Assembly (NCBI GenBank): GCA_017484285.1
Contig: JAFUTH010000018.1
Coordinates: forward strand, 1-63,866
Length of the DNA stretch: 63,866 nt
Direction: 5' to 3'
DNA from: Treponema sp.
GTDB taxonomy: Bacteria; Spirochaetota; Spirochaetia; Treponematales; Treponemataceae
Made by a program: the position numbers and the translations under genes. Below the pieces are notes generated by a model. That model ran no database searches. It was not told the origin of the DNA and saw only the letters and a list, made by a program, of their open reading frames with translations. Below are positions 42,417 to 50,542 of this stretch, in pieces. The first letter of the stretch is position 1, and each line of letters starts with the position of its first letter.

Positions 42417-43256
42417 TCAATTTTTAACTTTTCCCGCGATGTAAAATCCGATGAAGGCGAACAGGTCTGCGGCGACAATCGTTGAACCGACGGGGGTGCC
42501 AGCCGGAACGGAGATGAGCAAGCCGGTAAGCGCGCAGGTGACGCTTACAATGACCGAACAAATCGTGACGGATTTGAAGCTTTTGAACACGCGCATTGCC
42601 GAAAGTGCGGGGAAAATCACGAGCGCGGAGATGAGGAGCGAGCCGACGAGGTTCATTGCGAGCACGATGATTACGGCGATGATGATTGCAATCACGAGAT
42701 TGTAGACGCTTGCGTGCGTGCCGACCGCCTGAGCGAATGCCTCATCAAAGGTGACGGCGAAAATTTTGTTGTAAAAGACGATGAACGCGGCAATGACGGC
42801 GAGCGAAAGGGCAACACAAAGCCAGACTTCGCCCGGGGTGAGCGTGAGAATCGAGTACGAGCCGAAGAGCGTCGAGCAGACATCGCCCGAAAGATTGTTC
42901 GACGGCTTGAAGATGTTCATTATGAGGTAGCCGAGCGCGAGGGAAGCGACCGAAATCATGGCGACGGCGGCATCTCCCTGAATTTTGGTGTTCTTACCCG
43001 TGCGGAGCAGGAGAATCGCGGCGACCACCGTGACGGGAAGCACGAGGTACATGTTGTTCGAGAGATTGACCACGGCGGCGATTGCCATTGCCCCGAACGC
43101 GACATGGCTCAGTCCGTCACCGATAAAGCTGAAGCGTTTGAGAACGAGCGTAACGCCGAGCAAAGAAGAACAGAGCGCGACCAAAATGCCGACGATAAAC
43201 GCGCGTTGCACGAACGGAAAATTGAGGTGAAATGTGGTGATGATGGATTGTAACAT
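42417..43256 (-). CDS. znuB: Zinc/manganese ABC importer permease (ABC-3 family)
   Basis: 279-residue inner-membrane protein, eight or nine membrane segments, of the ABC-3 family (ZnuB/MntB/TroC). Landmarks are VLKRFSFIGDGLSHVAFGA near the N terminus and NLVGSLLISALVIFPA. It follows the ATPase by nine bases. Zinc is the likely metal because a Fur-family regulator of Zur type heads the operon; manganese cannot be excluded. Confidence 0.88.
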   Translation of the reverse strand: MLQSIITTFHLNFPFVQRAFIVGILVALCSSLLGVTLVLKRFSFIGDGLSHVAFGAMAIAAVVNLSNNMYLVLPVTVVAAILLLRTGKNTKIQGDAAVAMISVASLALGYLIMNIFKPSNNLSGDVCSTLFGSYSILTLTPGEVWLCVALSLAVIAAFIVFYNKIFAVTFDEAFAQAVGTHASVYNLVIAIIIAVIIVLAMNLVGSLLISALVIFPALSAMRVFKSFKSVTICSVIVSVTCALTGLLISVPAGTPVGSTIVAADLFAFIGFYIAGKVKN

Positions 43257-43265
43257 GGGGAACTC

Positions 43266-43988
43266 CTACAGCAGTTGTTTTCCGAAAATCTTTTTTATTT
43301 GTCCGTTGCAGTCGGGGCAGGTGCTTTTGTGGATGAATTCTGCTTTTGTGCCGAAGAAAATGCTTTCGCCGATGTGAAGGACATGCGTTGCGTAGCGGAG
43401 CGCGGCTTCGACATCGTGGCTAATCATGATAATCGTGATTCCCTCGTTGTGAAGCGACTCGATGAGCGCGTACATTTCTTCCTGAGCGGCGGGGTCGAGC
43501 GCGGAGACAGGTTCGTCCAAAAAGAGCATTTTTTGCGTGGCGCACAAGGCTCGGGCAAGCAAAACGCGCTGCTGCTGACCGCCCGAAAGCTCGCGGTAGC
43601 ATTTTTTGGCGAGGTGCGTGATTCCCATTTTTGCCATTGCCTGCGCCGCTAAAAGCCGCTCGCTTTTGATGTAGAACGGTCGCTTTCCGCAGCGGGATTG
43701 GCAGCCCGAAAGCACGATTTCGCGCACGCTCGCGGGGAAATCTTTTTGAATCATCGTTTGCTGCGGAAGATAGCCGATTTCGTCCGCCAAAAGACCGTCG
43801 CCCGTGGTGATTTTGCCTTCAATCGGCTTAATCAAGCGGAGAATCGTCTTCATGAGCGTGGTTTTTCCCGAGCCGTTTTCGCCCAAGATGCACAAATAGT
43901 CGCCCGCATTCACGCTGAACGAGAGATTTTTGATGATGATTTTTGAGTCGTACCCGAGGGTAAGATTTTCACAAGTCAGTTGCGGCAC
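43266..43988 (-). CDS. znuC: Zinc ABC importer ATP-binding protein
   Basis: 240-residue ATPase: Walker A GENGSGKTT near 37, Q-loop YLPQQ, signature LSGGQQQR near 133, Walker B LFLDEP and switch SHD. The C-terminal tail has CPDCNG, a CxxC that may bind metal. It lies between the permease and binding-protein genes in the same operon. Confidence 0.9.
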   Translation of the reverse strand: MPQLTCENLTLGYDSKIIIKNLSFSVNAGDYLCILGENGSGKTTLMKTILRLIKPIEGKITTGDGLLADEIGYLPQQTMIQKDFPASVREIVLSGCQSRCGKRPFYIKSERLLAAQAMAKMGITHLAKKCYRELSGGQQQRVLLARALCATQKMLFLDEPVSALDPAAQEEMYALIESLHNEGITIIMISHDVEAALRYATHVLHIGESIFFGTKAEFIHKSTCPDCNGQIKKIFGKQLL

Positions 43989-43999
43989 TTTTCTTTCCT

Positions 44000-45016
44000 T
44001 TATTTTAACGCTTCAAGATTATTCCGCATGATTTCCAAGTAATCCGCGCCTTTGTTGGCTTGTTTTTGCGTGACAGACTGCATGGAATCGAGCGTGATGA
44101 TGGGGATTTCGCCCCGGTTCGCGCTTGAAATGACGGTGCGAGCGATTTTTTTGTCCGCGCTCTCGGTAACGAAGACTGCATTTGCGTTCAGTTCTTCGCA
44201 TTTTTTGGCGAGGAAGGCGATTGTCTCAAAGCTCGCCTCGGTTTCGGCGGAACAGCCAACGAACGCGGCGTAATAATTCAGCCCGAATTCATCGGTGAGG
44301 TAGCGGAACGGGAAGCGGTCGCAGACGATGATTGTTTTTCCGCCAAAGTCATTCGCGTAGGCGTCTTTGAGTGAGGAAAGTGCCTGAACATAGCTCACGA
44401 GATTCGCCATGTAGATTTGCGCGTTCGACTCGTCTTTTTCCATAAAGGCGCGCGCGATTTCGTTTGAGGAAGCAATCGCGTTGTTGAGCGAAAGCCACAC
44501 ATGCTCGTCATATTCGATTTCGTCTTCGTCCTCATCAGACTCTTCCTCGCGCTCGCCTTCGAGCACTTCGTTGTCGTGCTCGCCTTCGAGCGCCTCGTTC
44601 TCGCGCTCGCTTTGCATTCCTTCCACGACTTCTTCTTGTTTAACGAAGCCTTTGAGCACTTCCATGAGATTGATTGCGATTTGCTTTTCGTTCGTGGCGT
44701 TTTTGAGCGCGTCCGAAACCCAGGCGTCAGATTCGCCACCAACATAGATAAAAATGTCCGCCGTGCTAATTTTCACGATGTCTTTTGCGGAAGGCTGATA
44801 AGAATGCAAATCAACGCCGTCTTTTAAAAGAAGCTCCACCGAGACATTTTCGCTCCCCGCCGCAAGATTTTTTGCCCAGTCGTACGCAGGAAAAACGCTC
44901 GCAAGCACGGTGATTTTCCCCGACTTTGGAGATTGCGCCGAAGCCGATTTTTCGCGGCATGATGTGAAACCGAAAAACAAGCATAGTGCCAATAACATAC
45001 CGAATATTTTTTTCAT
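44000..45016 (-). CDS. znuA: Zinc ABC importer substrate-binding lipoprotein
   Basis: 338-residue ZnuA-like protein. The signal peptide ends FTSC (Cys20). Probable zinc ligands are His in DLHSYQPS and His in DEHVWLSL; the third usual His position reads DRFPFRY, so this is the variant subfamily without it. The flexible loop that is His-rich in many ZnuA proteins is here extremely acidic (about 130-165) and contains internal repeats of EALEGE/EVLEGE. It is the first transporter gene, 48 bases after the regulator gene. Confidence 0.86.
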   Translation of the reverse strand: MKKIFGMLLALCLFFGFTSCREKSASAQSPKSGKITVLASVFPAYDWAKNLAAGSENVSVELLLKDGVDLHSYQPSAKDIVKISTADIFIYVGGESDAWVSDALKNATNEKQIAINLMEVLKGFVKQEEVVEGMQSERENEALEGEHDNEVLEGEREEESDEDEDEIEYDEHVWLSLNNAIASSNEIARAFMEKDESNAQIYMANLVSYVQALSSLKDAYANDFGGKTIIVCDRFPFRYLTDEFGLNYYAAFVGCSAETEASFETIAFLAKKCEELNANAVFVTESADKKIARTVISSANRGEIPIITLDSMQSVTQKQANKGADYLEIMRNNLEALK

Positions 45017-45031
45017 TTTTGTCTCCTAATA

Positions 45032-45064
45032 TTGTCACACGGATTGGATTTTGCTAACGCAAAA
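45032..45064. repeat. Dispersed palindromic repeat, second copy
   Basis: TTGTCACACGGATTGGA followed by TTTTGC-TAAC-GCAAAA. The first 17 bases equal those at 4804-4820. It lies between the regulator stop and the znuA start on the zinc operon. Confidence 0.75.
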
Positions 45065-45463
45065 TCACTTCTCAGTTTTTCCACAGTCCTTGCACACTCC
45101 GTACAGCGTGGTTTCGCCGACGCTCACTTCAAAGCCGTCGCTCGATTCGAGTTCGCTCACGAGGCGTTCGGTTTGCGCGTGTTCCATGTGGAAGATTTTT
45201 CCGCATTTGGTGCACGAAAGGTGAATGTGGTTTTTGCACGAGGAATTGTCGCAGAACTGGTAGAACGACTCGTGGCTGCCCGCTTTGGTGACGCGCTTGA
45301 TTTTTTGCTCGGACTCAAGCTCGGCGAGGTTTCGGTAGACGGAGCTTTTGCTGATATTTTTGCCCGAAAGTGCCTCCGCGATTTCCTTTGCGGAGAAGGT
45401 TTTGTCGGGATTTTCGTTCAAAAAAGAGAGCAAAGCCGTGCGCTGTTCCGTGTTGTAAGTCAT
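45065..45463 (-). CDS. zur: Fur-family metal regulator, Zur-like
   Basis: 132-residue repressor. Winged-helix domain 1-80 with SAKEIAEALSGKNISKSSVYRNLAEL, then the dimer domain with HIHLSCTKCGKIFHMEH and GVCKDCG, the two CxxC pairs that hold structural zinc. The context (ZnuACB genes directly downstream on the same strand) favours zinc sensing; PerR or Fur function is possible. Ribosome-binding site GAGGA. Its promoter is bracketed by two matching operators, so it should repress itself and the whole transporter operon. Confidence 0.85.
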   Translation of the reverse strand: MTYNTEQRTALLSFLNENPDKTFSAKEIAEALSGKNISKSSVYRNLAELESEQKIKRVTKAGSHESFYQFCDNSSCKNHIHLSCTKCGKIFHMEHAQTERLVSELESSDGFEVSVGETTLYGVCKDCGKTEK

Positions 45464-45493
45464 GTTTTCCTCGTGCGTGATTTCCTAATAATT

Positions 45494-45508
45494 TAAGAAT
45501 TGTTCTCA
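45494..45508. promoter_or_regulatory. Fur/Zur-type operator, proximal box
   Basis: TAAGAATTGTTCTCA, a 7-1-7 dyad with slight mismatch, starts one base downstream of the -10 box of the zur promoter and would cover the transcription start. Confidence 0.7.
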
Positions 45509-45509
45509 A

Positions 45510-45537
45510 ATTATATGCATTGTTTTTGAATTGTCAA
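45510..45537 (-). promoter_or_regulatory. zur-znu operon promoter
   Basis: Minus strand: consensus -35 TTGACA (45532-45537), 16-base spacer, consensus -10 TATAAT (45510-45515). Operator boxes lie on each side. Confidence 0.88.
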
Positions 45538-45539
45538 TA

Positions 45540-45554
45540 TAAGAATCATTCTCA
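45540..45554. promoter_or_regulatory. Fur/Zur-type operator, distal box
   Basis: TAAGAATCATTCTCA, half-sites matching at six of seven positions around a central C, two bases upstream of the -35 box. It shares 13 of 15 bases with the proximal box. Confidence 0.72.
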
Positions 45555-45641
45555 AATTATAAAAATCGGCGGCGCACTTTTCTGCAACGAAAGATTCATG
45601 AAAAACCTGTCTTTTAAACTAGCTTCAATAAAAATCCGTGT

Positions 45642-45647
45642 TATACT
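45642..45647 (+). promoter_or_regulatory. -10 box of HD-GYP sensor gene, near-leaderless
   Basis: TATACT places transcription start at 45654, one base before the ATG at 45655; no ribosome-binding site and a weak -35. Confidence 0.5.
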
Positions 45648-45654
45648 AGTACGT

Positions 45655-48600
45655 ATGGTTTCAAAAAAGGATTTTAAAATCGTTTCATTTGTAATTGCCT
45701 GCATTCTTCTCAATATGCTCGGCAAAACAGTCGCGGTGGAGCTTCAGTTCCCGCTATGGCTCGACTCAGTCGGAACGGTTTTTGCGGCATATGTGCTCGG
45801 TCCTCTCTGCGGAGCCATCGTCGGTGTAACCATGAATATCCTGTACAGCGCGATAAAAGCAACCTCGTATGTCTACGGGCTAACAAGCATTGCCATCGCC
45901 GTTACGGTCGGCATTCTCGCGCGAAAAAAATACTTCAACTCGCTCTTTGGCACAACGACGGCGAGTTTTTTTGTCACGATTCTTTCCGTCGCCATCTCGG
46001 TGGTGATAAGCTGGCTCATTGCGGACGGCATGACGGGGAACATCTGGGGCGATGGCGTTATCAACTTTCTTGAAGAGCAAGGCATGCCGTTCATTATCTG
46101 CACGGTTATCGGGCAATTCTATCTCGACTTTTTGGACAAGGTTATCACGCTCGTCATCTTGTATATGAGCATCAAACTGTGGCGAAAACGGCAGTCCATC
46201 ATCCAAAAGATGCTCCATCTTCTTGCACGACTCAAGCATAAACGCACGCTCTTCGCTTTTATCGCGGGCACACTGCTCTTCTCGCTCGCTCCCCAAACAC
46301 AGGCGCAGGCAAAGCTCCAGGATTTCAACTCATACGTCCAGACGATTTACTCGAGCGATTCGGGGCTTCCCTGTGGCGAGGCGAATGACATTGTTCAGAC
46401 GCAGGACGGCATTCTCTGGATTGGCACGTACGCGGGCTTGTACCGCTACAATGGCAGCGAGTTCAAATGGATGAACGAATACGAGTCAGTGCGCAGCGTC
46501 AACTGCCTGTACGTCGACGAAGAGGGCAGATTGTGGGTCGGCACGAACGACAACGGGCTTTCCATCTGCATAAACGACAAAATCATAAACACGCTCGATT
46601 CGCGTGACGGGCTTACGTCGGATTCGGTGCGGGCAATCGTCAAGGGCGCGGACGGTTACTACTATGTCGGCACGACGACGGGCATTCTCGTGCTCGAGCT
46701 GAACAGCGGCTTACGAATCTGCAATTTTATCAAAGACGCGGGCTACACGGTCAGCCTGAGCGCGGACAACACGGGCTTCGTTGCGGCAGTCTCTTCAAGC
46801 GGTGAGCTGTTCATCCTCAACGAGAGCGAAATCCGTTACTCACAGCGGCTCACGTTTGACAAAGAGATTTTCACGAGCTGCGAATTCGACCGCAACGGCA
46901 TTTTGTACATGGGCACGTCAAAAAACCACATCTGCCGATTCGAAATCACCGAGGACGAGGCGACGCTGCTCGACATGAGCGAGAGCGGTTCACTCACAAA
47001 CATCAACAGCATCTTTTTTGACGGCGAGCGCACGTTCATCTGCGCGGACAACGGCATCGGCTACTTTGAGGCAAAAAAAAGCTTTCATACCATCAGCACG
47101 GGCAACTTCAACAATTCCATCGACAACATGGCGGTCGACTATCAGGGGAACTACTGGTTCACTTCTTCTCGCCAGGGATTGCTTCGTCTCTCCGCGTCAT
47201 CATTCGTCAATCTGTACAGCGCATTCGGCATCAGTCCGAAGGTCGTCAACTCGGTCGCAGAATGGAACGGCGTGCTCTACGTCGGCACGGACAAAGGGCT
47301 TGACGCGATTAAAAACAGCGAGAAAATCGAAAATCAGTTCACGCGCCAGTTTTCGGGCGACAAGGCGGCGCGCATCCGCTGTCTCACAAAAGACTCAAAA
47401 AACAATCTCTGGGTCTGTACATACGGGAACGGGCTTGTCTGCCTAAACCCGAACGGACGCTCAACCGTGTACGACAGTGCGCTCGGCATCAGCAACCGAA
47501 TTCGCGTCTGCATTGAGCTTTCAAACGGCACGATGGTTGCCTCGGGAAATCTCGGCGTTTCGTTCATAAAAGACGGCACTGTCACGCACACTATCAACTA
47601 CGCGGACGGGCTTACGAACTCCATGATTCTCTCGCTCATGGAGTTTGACGAACACACCGTGCTCGCCGGAAGCGACGGCGACGGGCTTGCGGTCATCAAA
47701 AACGGCGCAGTCGACAGAATCCTCACGACAAAAGACGGGCTTACGTCGGGCGTTATCTTGCGCACCGTGCCTGAGCCAAACGGAGACGGCGTTTTTATCG
47801 TTACGAGCAACAGCCTGTGCTACATGAATCCCGAATTCAAAATCAAGCCGCTCAAAAATTTCCCCTACTTCAACAATTACGACATCTGGACGAGCAAAAA
47901 CGGCAATCTTTTCGTGCTCGGAAGCGCGGGCATTTACGTCGTAAACTGCGAATCGCTTTTGACGGGCAAAGGCATTCTCCAGTACGATTTGCTCGACTCA
48001 AAAAGCGGGCTTAATTCGGCGCTCACGGCAAACGCGTGGAATTACTGTGACGAAACGGAGCATTTGTATCTCTCGTGCGGAACGGGCGTATTCGTCGTCG
48101 ACATGAACAATTACGTGTTCGGAAAGCGCTCTTACCGCATGATGGTGTCATCGGTGCAATTGGACTCCGTGCCGTTCGCCATCGAGCGAAGTGAGCCGCT
48201 TTCCATTAGCCGAAACACCGTCAAAATCGAGATTTTTCCCGAAGTCGTTAATTTTACCGTCCTCGACCCCTACGTCAGCTACTGGCTCGAGGGATTTGAC
48301 GCATCTGAGATTGTCATTCCGCAGAGCGAACTGACGAGCGTCACGTACACAAATCTTCCATCGGGAACGTACCAATTCCATCTCGCGGTGCTCGACCAAG
48401 ACTTGAACGTACTCGAAAAGAGCACCTACACGCTCATAAAAGAAAAAGAAATCTACGACACGCACTATTTCCGCGTTTACATGGTGCTCGTCAGTGCGCT
48501 TGCGATTGCCTGGTTCACCTGGTTCCTCGTGCGAAACCAATTGCAGCGACGGCTCGAGCTTCAAAAGAAAGAACTCGATTTTGCGCGCGAGCAAGTGCGC

Positions 48601-49242
48601 ATGGGCAACGAGACGATTCTTGCAATCGCAAAGACGGTCGACGCAAAAGACGAGAACACGAGCCAGCATTCAATGCGCGTCTCAGAATACTCGGTCATGA
48701 TTGCGCGGGAGCTCGGCTTCTCAAACGATGAATGCGAAAATCTGCGCAAAGCGGCGCTGCTCCACGACATCGGAAAAATCGGCATTCCAGACCGCATTTT
48801 GAACAAGCCCGCCCGCCTCGATGATGACGAATACGCGATTATGAAGACGCACGTTACGCGCGGCGCGCAAATTCTCAAAGACTTCACGATGATTGACCAC
48901 GTGAGCGAGGGCGCGCGCTATCACCACGAGCGATGGGACGGCACAGGCTATGCGGAAGGCTTGAAAGGCGAGGAAATTCCGCTCTATGCGCGCATTATCG
49001 GCATGGCGGACGCGTTCGACGCAATGACCGCAAACCGCGTCTATCGAAAGCAACTCGATTTTGACTACGTGCTTTCTGAAATCAAACGATGCCGCGGCAC
49101 GCAGTTTGACCCAAAAATCGCCGACATCATGCTCGGTCTCATCGAAGACGGAAAAGTCAACGTTGAGGCACTGTACGCAAAATCAAAGCAGAGCGCGCAG
49201 CCTAAGCCACAGCAGCCGAATTCGGCAGGAGATGCACAATGA
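45655..49242 (+). CDS. ECF-S-like / two-component propeller / HD-GYP sensor
   Basis: 1195-residue inner-membrane receptor. Residues 1-190 hold six hydrophobic helices resembling an ECF-transporter S component (substrate-binding membrane domain); another hydrophobic stretch ends in QAQA near 220, like an internal export signal. Residues about 225-860 are periplasmic Reg_prop beta-propeller repeats (GILWIGTYAGLYRYNG, GRLWVGTNDNGL, NNLWVCTYGNGL), followed by a Y_Y_Y domain (870-925), a membrane helix (938-960), a short coiled coil and a cytoplasmic HD-GYP domain (985-1160). His1037-Asp1038 lie in LLHDIGKIG and HHERWDGTGY is intact, though the GYP triplet reads GYA. HD-GYP domains hydrolyse cyclic di-GMP. 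The stop overlaps the BMP-protein gene (ATGA). Confidence 0.85.
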   Translation: MVSKKDFKIVSFVIACILLNMLGKTVAVELQFPLWLDSVGTVFAAYVLGPLCGAIVGVTMNILYSAIKATSYVYGLTSIAIAVTVGILARKKYFNSLFGTTTASFFVTILSVAISVVISWLIADGMTGNIWGDGVINFLEEQGMPFIICTVIGQFYLDFLDKVITLVILYMSIKLWRKRQSIIQKMLHLLARLKHKRTLFAFIAGTLLFSLAPQTQAQAKLQDFNSYVQTIYSSDSGLPCGEANDIVQTQDGILWIGTYAGLYRYNGSEFKWMNEYESVRSVNCLYVDEEGRLWVGTNDNGLSICINDKIINTLDSRDGLTSDSVRAIVKGADGYYYVGTTTGILVLELNSGLRICNFIKDAGYTVSLSADNTGFVAAVSSSGELFILNESEIRYSQRLTFDKEIFTSCEFDRNGILYMGTSKNHICRFEITEDEATLLDMSESGSLTNINSIFFDGERTFICADNGIGYFEAKKSFHTISTGNFNNSIDNMAVDYQGNYWFTSSRQGLLRLSASSFVNLYSAFGISPKVVNSVAEWNGVLYVGTDKGLDAIKNSEKIENQFTRQFSGDKAARIRCLTKDSKNNLWVCTYGNGLVCLNPNGRSTVYDSALGISNRIRVCIELSNGTMVASGNLGVSFIKDGTVTHTINYADGLTNSMILSLMEFDEHTVLAGSDGDGLAVIKNGAVDRILTTKDGLTSGVILRTVPEPNGDGVFIVTSNSLCYMNPEFKIKPLKNFPYFNNYDIWTSKNGNLFVLGSAGIYVVNCESLLTGKGILQYDLLDSKSGLNSALTANAWNYCDETEHLYLSCGTGVFVVDMNNYVFGKRSYRMMVSSVQLDSVPFAIERSEPLSISRNTVKIEIFPEVVNFTVLDPYVSYWLEGFDASEIVIPQSELTSVTYTNLPSGTYQFHLAVLDQDLNVLEKSTYTLIKEKEIYDTHYFRVYMVLVSALAIAWFTWFLVRNQLQRRLELQKKELDFAREQVRMGNETILAIAKTVDAKDENTSQHSMRVSEYSVMIARELGFSNDECENLRKAALLHDIGKIGIPDRILNKPARLDDDEYAIMKTHVTRGAQILKDFTMIDHVSEGARYHHERWDGTGYAEGLKGEEIPLYARIIGMADAFDAMTANRVYRKQLDFDYVLSEIKRCRGTQFDPKIADIMLGLIEDGKVNVEALYAKSKQSAQPKPQQPNSAGDAQ

Positions 49243-50447
49243 AACGCCACGTCGTCATCACCGCACTGACTTCTTTTTTCTTTCTGTTCATTTTTCTCGT
49301 GACCCGCTTTTTTGTAACGCCCTCAGCCCGCCACGACGGTCCGCTCAAAATCGCGTTTGTGTATGACGGCGACGAAAGCATTCCCTACACGAGCAATTTT
49401 ATGCGCGCCGAAAACGCAGTCAGGGAGCAGTTCGGCGACAAAGTGGAAATCATCACACGGAGCAACGTAACCGGCGACGAAACGGAAGCCACGCTTGAAG
49501 CCCTTGCCGAGGACGATTGCGCGATTATCTTTACGGCAAGCTACTCGCAGACCATCATCGCAAAAGAATATGCCGAAAAATACCCGCACATTCAGTTCTG
49601 CCAGGCAACTGGTGACAACGCGAACGAAGCGCCCTATCTCAAGAATTACCACACCTTCATGGGCGAGATTTATCAAGGGCGGTATGTGTCGGGCATCGTC
49701 GCGGGCATGAAGCTCAAGGATTTGATTGACAAAAAAGTCATCACCAAAAAAGAAGCAAAAGTCGGCTATGTCGCTGCCTACCCGTATCCCGAAGTCATCT
49801 CAGGATTTACGGCATTTTTCCTCGGCGTGCGCTCAATCGTTCCGACGGCGACCATGAACGTCATCTACACGTACACCTGGGGCAGCTTCTCTCAGGAAAA
49901 ACTGTGCGCGGAGCAACTGATAGACGAAGGCTGCGTCATCATCTCGCAGCACTCGGACACGACGGGGCCGGCGATTGCGTGTGAAGAAGCGTTCGCAAAA
50001 AATGTGTTTCACATCGGCTATAATCAAAGTATGGTCAACATCGCGCCGATGACATCGCTCACGAGCACGCGCATCAACTGGAGTCCGTACATACTCGGCG
50101 CGGTAAAAGCCGTCCTCGAAAACAAAGAGATTGAGCACAGCATCAAAGGGCATCAGCACGGCAACGACATCGGCGCGGGCTTTGATTTGGGCTGGGTACA
50201 GATGCTTGAGCTCAATCCCATCATCACGCCCGAGGGAACTGCCGAAAAAGTCGCAGAAACAATCCAAGCCTTCAAAAAAGGAACGGTCTCCGTGTTCAAA
50301 GGCGACTATATCGGAATCAATCCCTATGACGAAGACGACACCTACGACCTCAAAAAAGAATTCAAAGAGAACGCACTGCAATCAGCTCCGCAATTCAGCT
50401 ACATTCTCAAAGATGTCATCAGCGTCGAAGAGCAATCGCTGTTCTAA
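49239..50447 (+). CDS. BMP-family (PnrA-like) membrane-tethered binding protein
   Basis: 402-residue protein of the basic membrane protein family, whose best-known members bind purine nucleosides (TmpC/PnrA in T. pallidum). Residues 7-27 form an uncleaved-looking membrane anchor with no lipobox Cys, unlike PnrA. The binding lobes follow: KIAFVYDG, FTASYSQTIIAKEYAEKYP, GRYVSGIVAG, VGYVAAYPYPEVISGFTAF, VIISQHSDTTGP and GIVQML-like GWVQMLELNP. No ABC permease or ATPase is adjacent; instead it is translationally coupled to the HD-GYP sensor, so it likely presents ligand to that receptor. Confidence 0.84.
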   Translation: MKRHVVITALTSFFFLFIFLVTRFFVTPSARHDGPLKIAFVYDGDESIPYTSNFMRAENAVREQFGDKVEIITRSNVTGDETEATLEALAEDDCAIIFTASYSQTIIAKEYAEKYPHIQFCQATGDNANEAPYLKNYHTFMGEIYQGRYVSGIVAGMKLKDLIDKKVITKKEAKVGYVAAYPYPEVISGFTAFFLGVRSIVPTATMNVIYTYTWGSFSQEKLCAEQLIDEGCVIISQHSDTTGPAIACEEAFAKNVFHIGYNQSMVNIAPMTSLTSTRINWSPYILGAVKAVLENKEIEHSIKGHQHGNDIGAGFDLGWVQMLELNPIITPEGTAEKVAETIQAFKKGTVSVFKGDYIGINPYDEDDTYDLKKEFKENALQSAPQFSYILKDVISVEEQSLF

Positions 50448-50457
50448 CAAAAATCTT

Positions 50458-50472
50458 TAAGAATCATTCAAT
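50458..50472. promoter_or_regulatory. Fur/Zur-like box upstream of fumarate-reductase-like gene
   Basis: TAAGAATCATTCAAT shares its first 12 bases with the distal zur box and ends three bases before the -35 hexamer, nearly the same placement as in the zur promoter (two bases). The right half-site is degenerate. Confidence 0.5.
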
Positions 50473-50475
50473 TTA

Positions 50476-50504
50476 TTTACAAGAACGCGGAATATCGTTA
50501 TCAT
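50476..50504 (+). promoter_or_regulatory. Promoter of fumarate-reductase-like gene
   Basis: -35 TTTACA (50476-50481), 17-base spacer, -10 TATCAT (50499-50504). Leader about 32 bases with GAGAGG. Confidence 0.65.
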
Positions 50505-50542
50505 AGCCTAACATCTACACATATTTGAGAGGTTTTCTCGCT

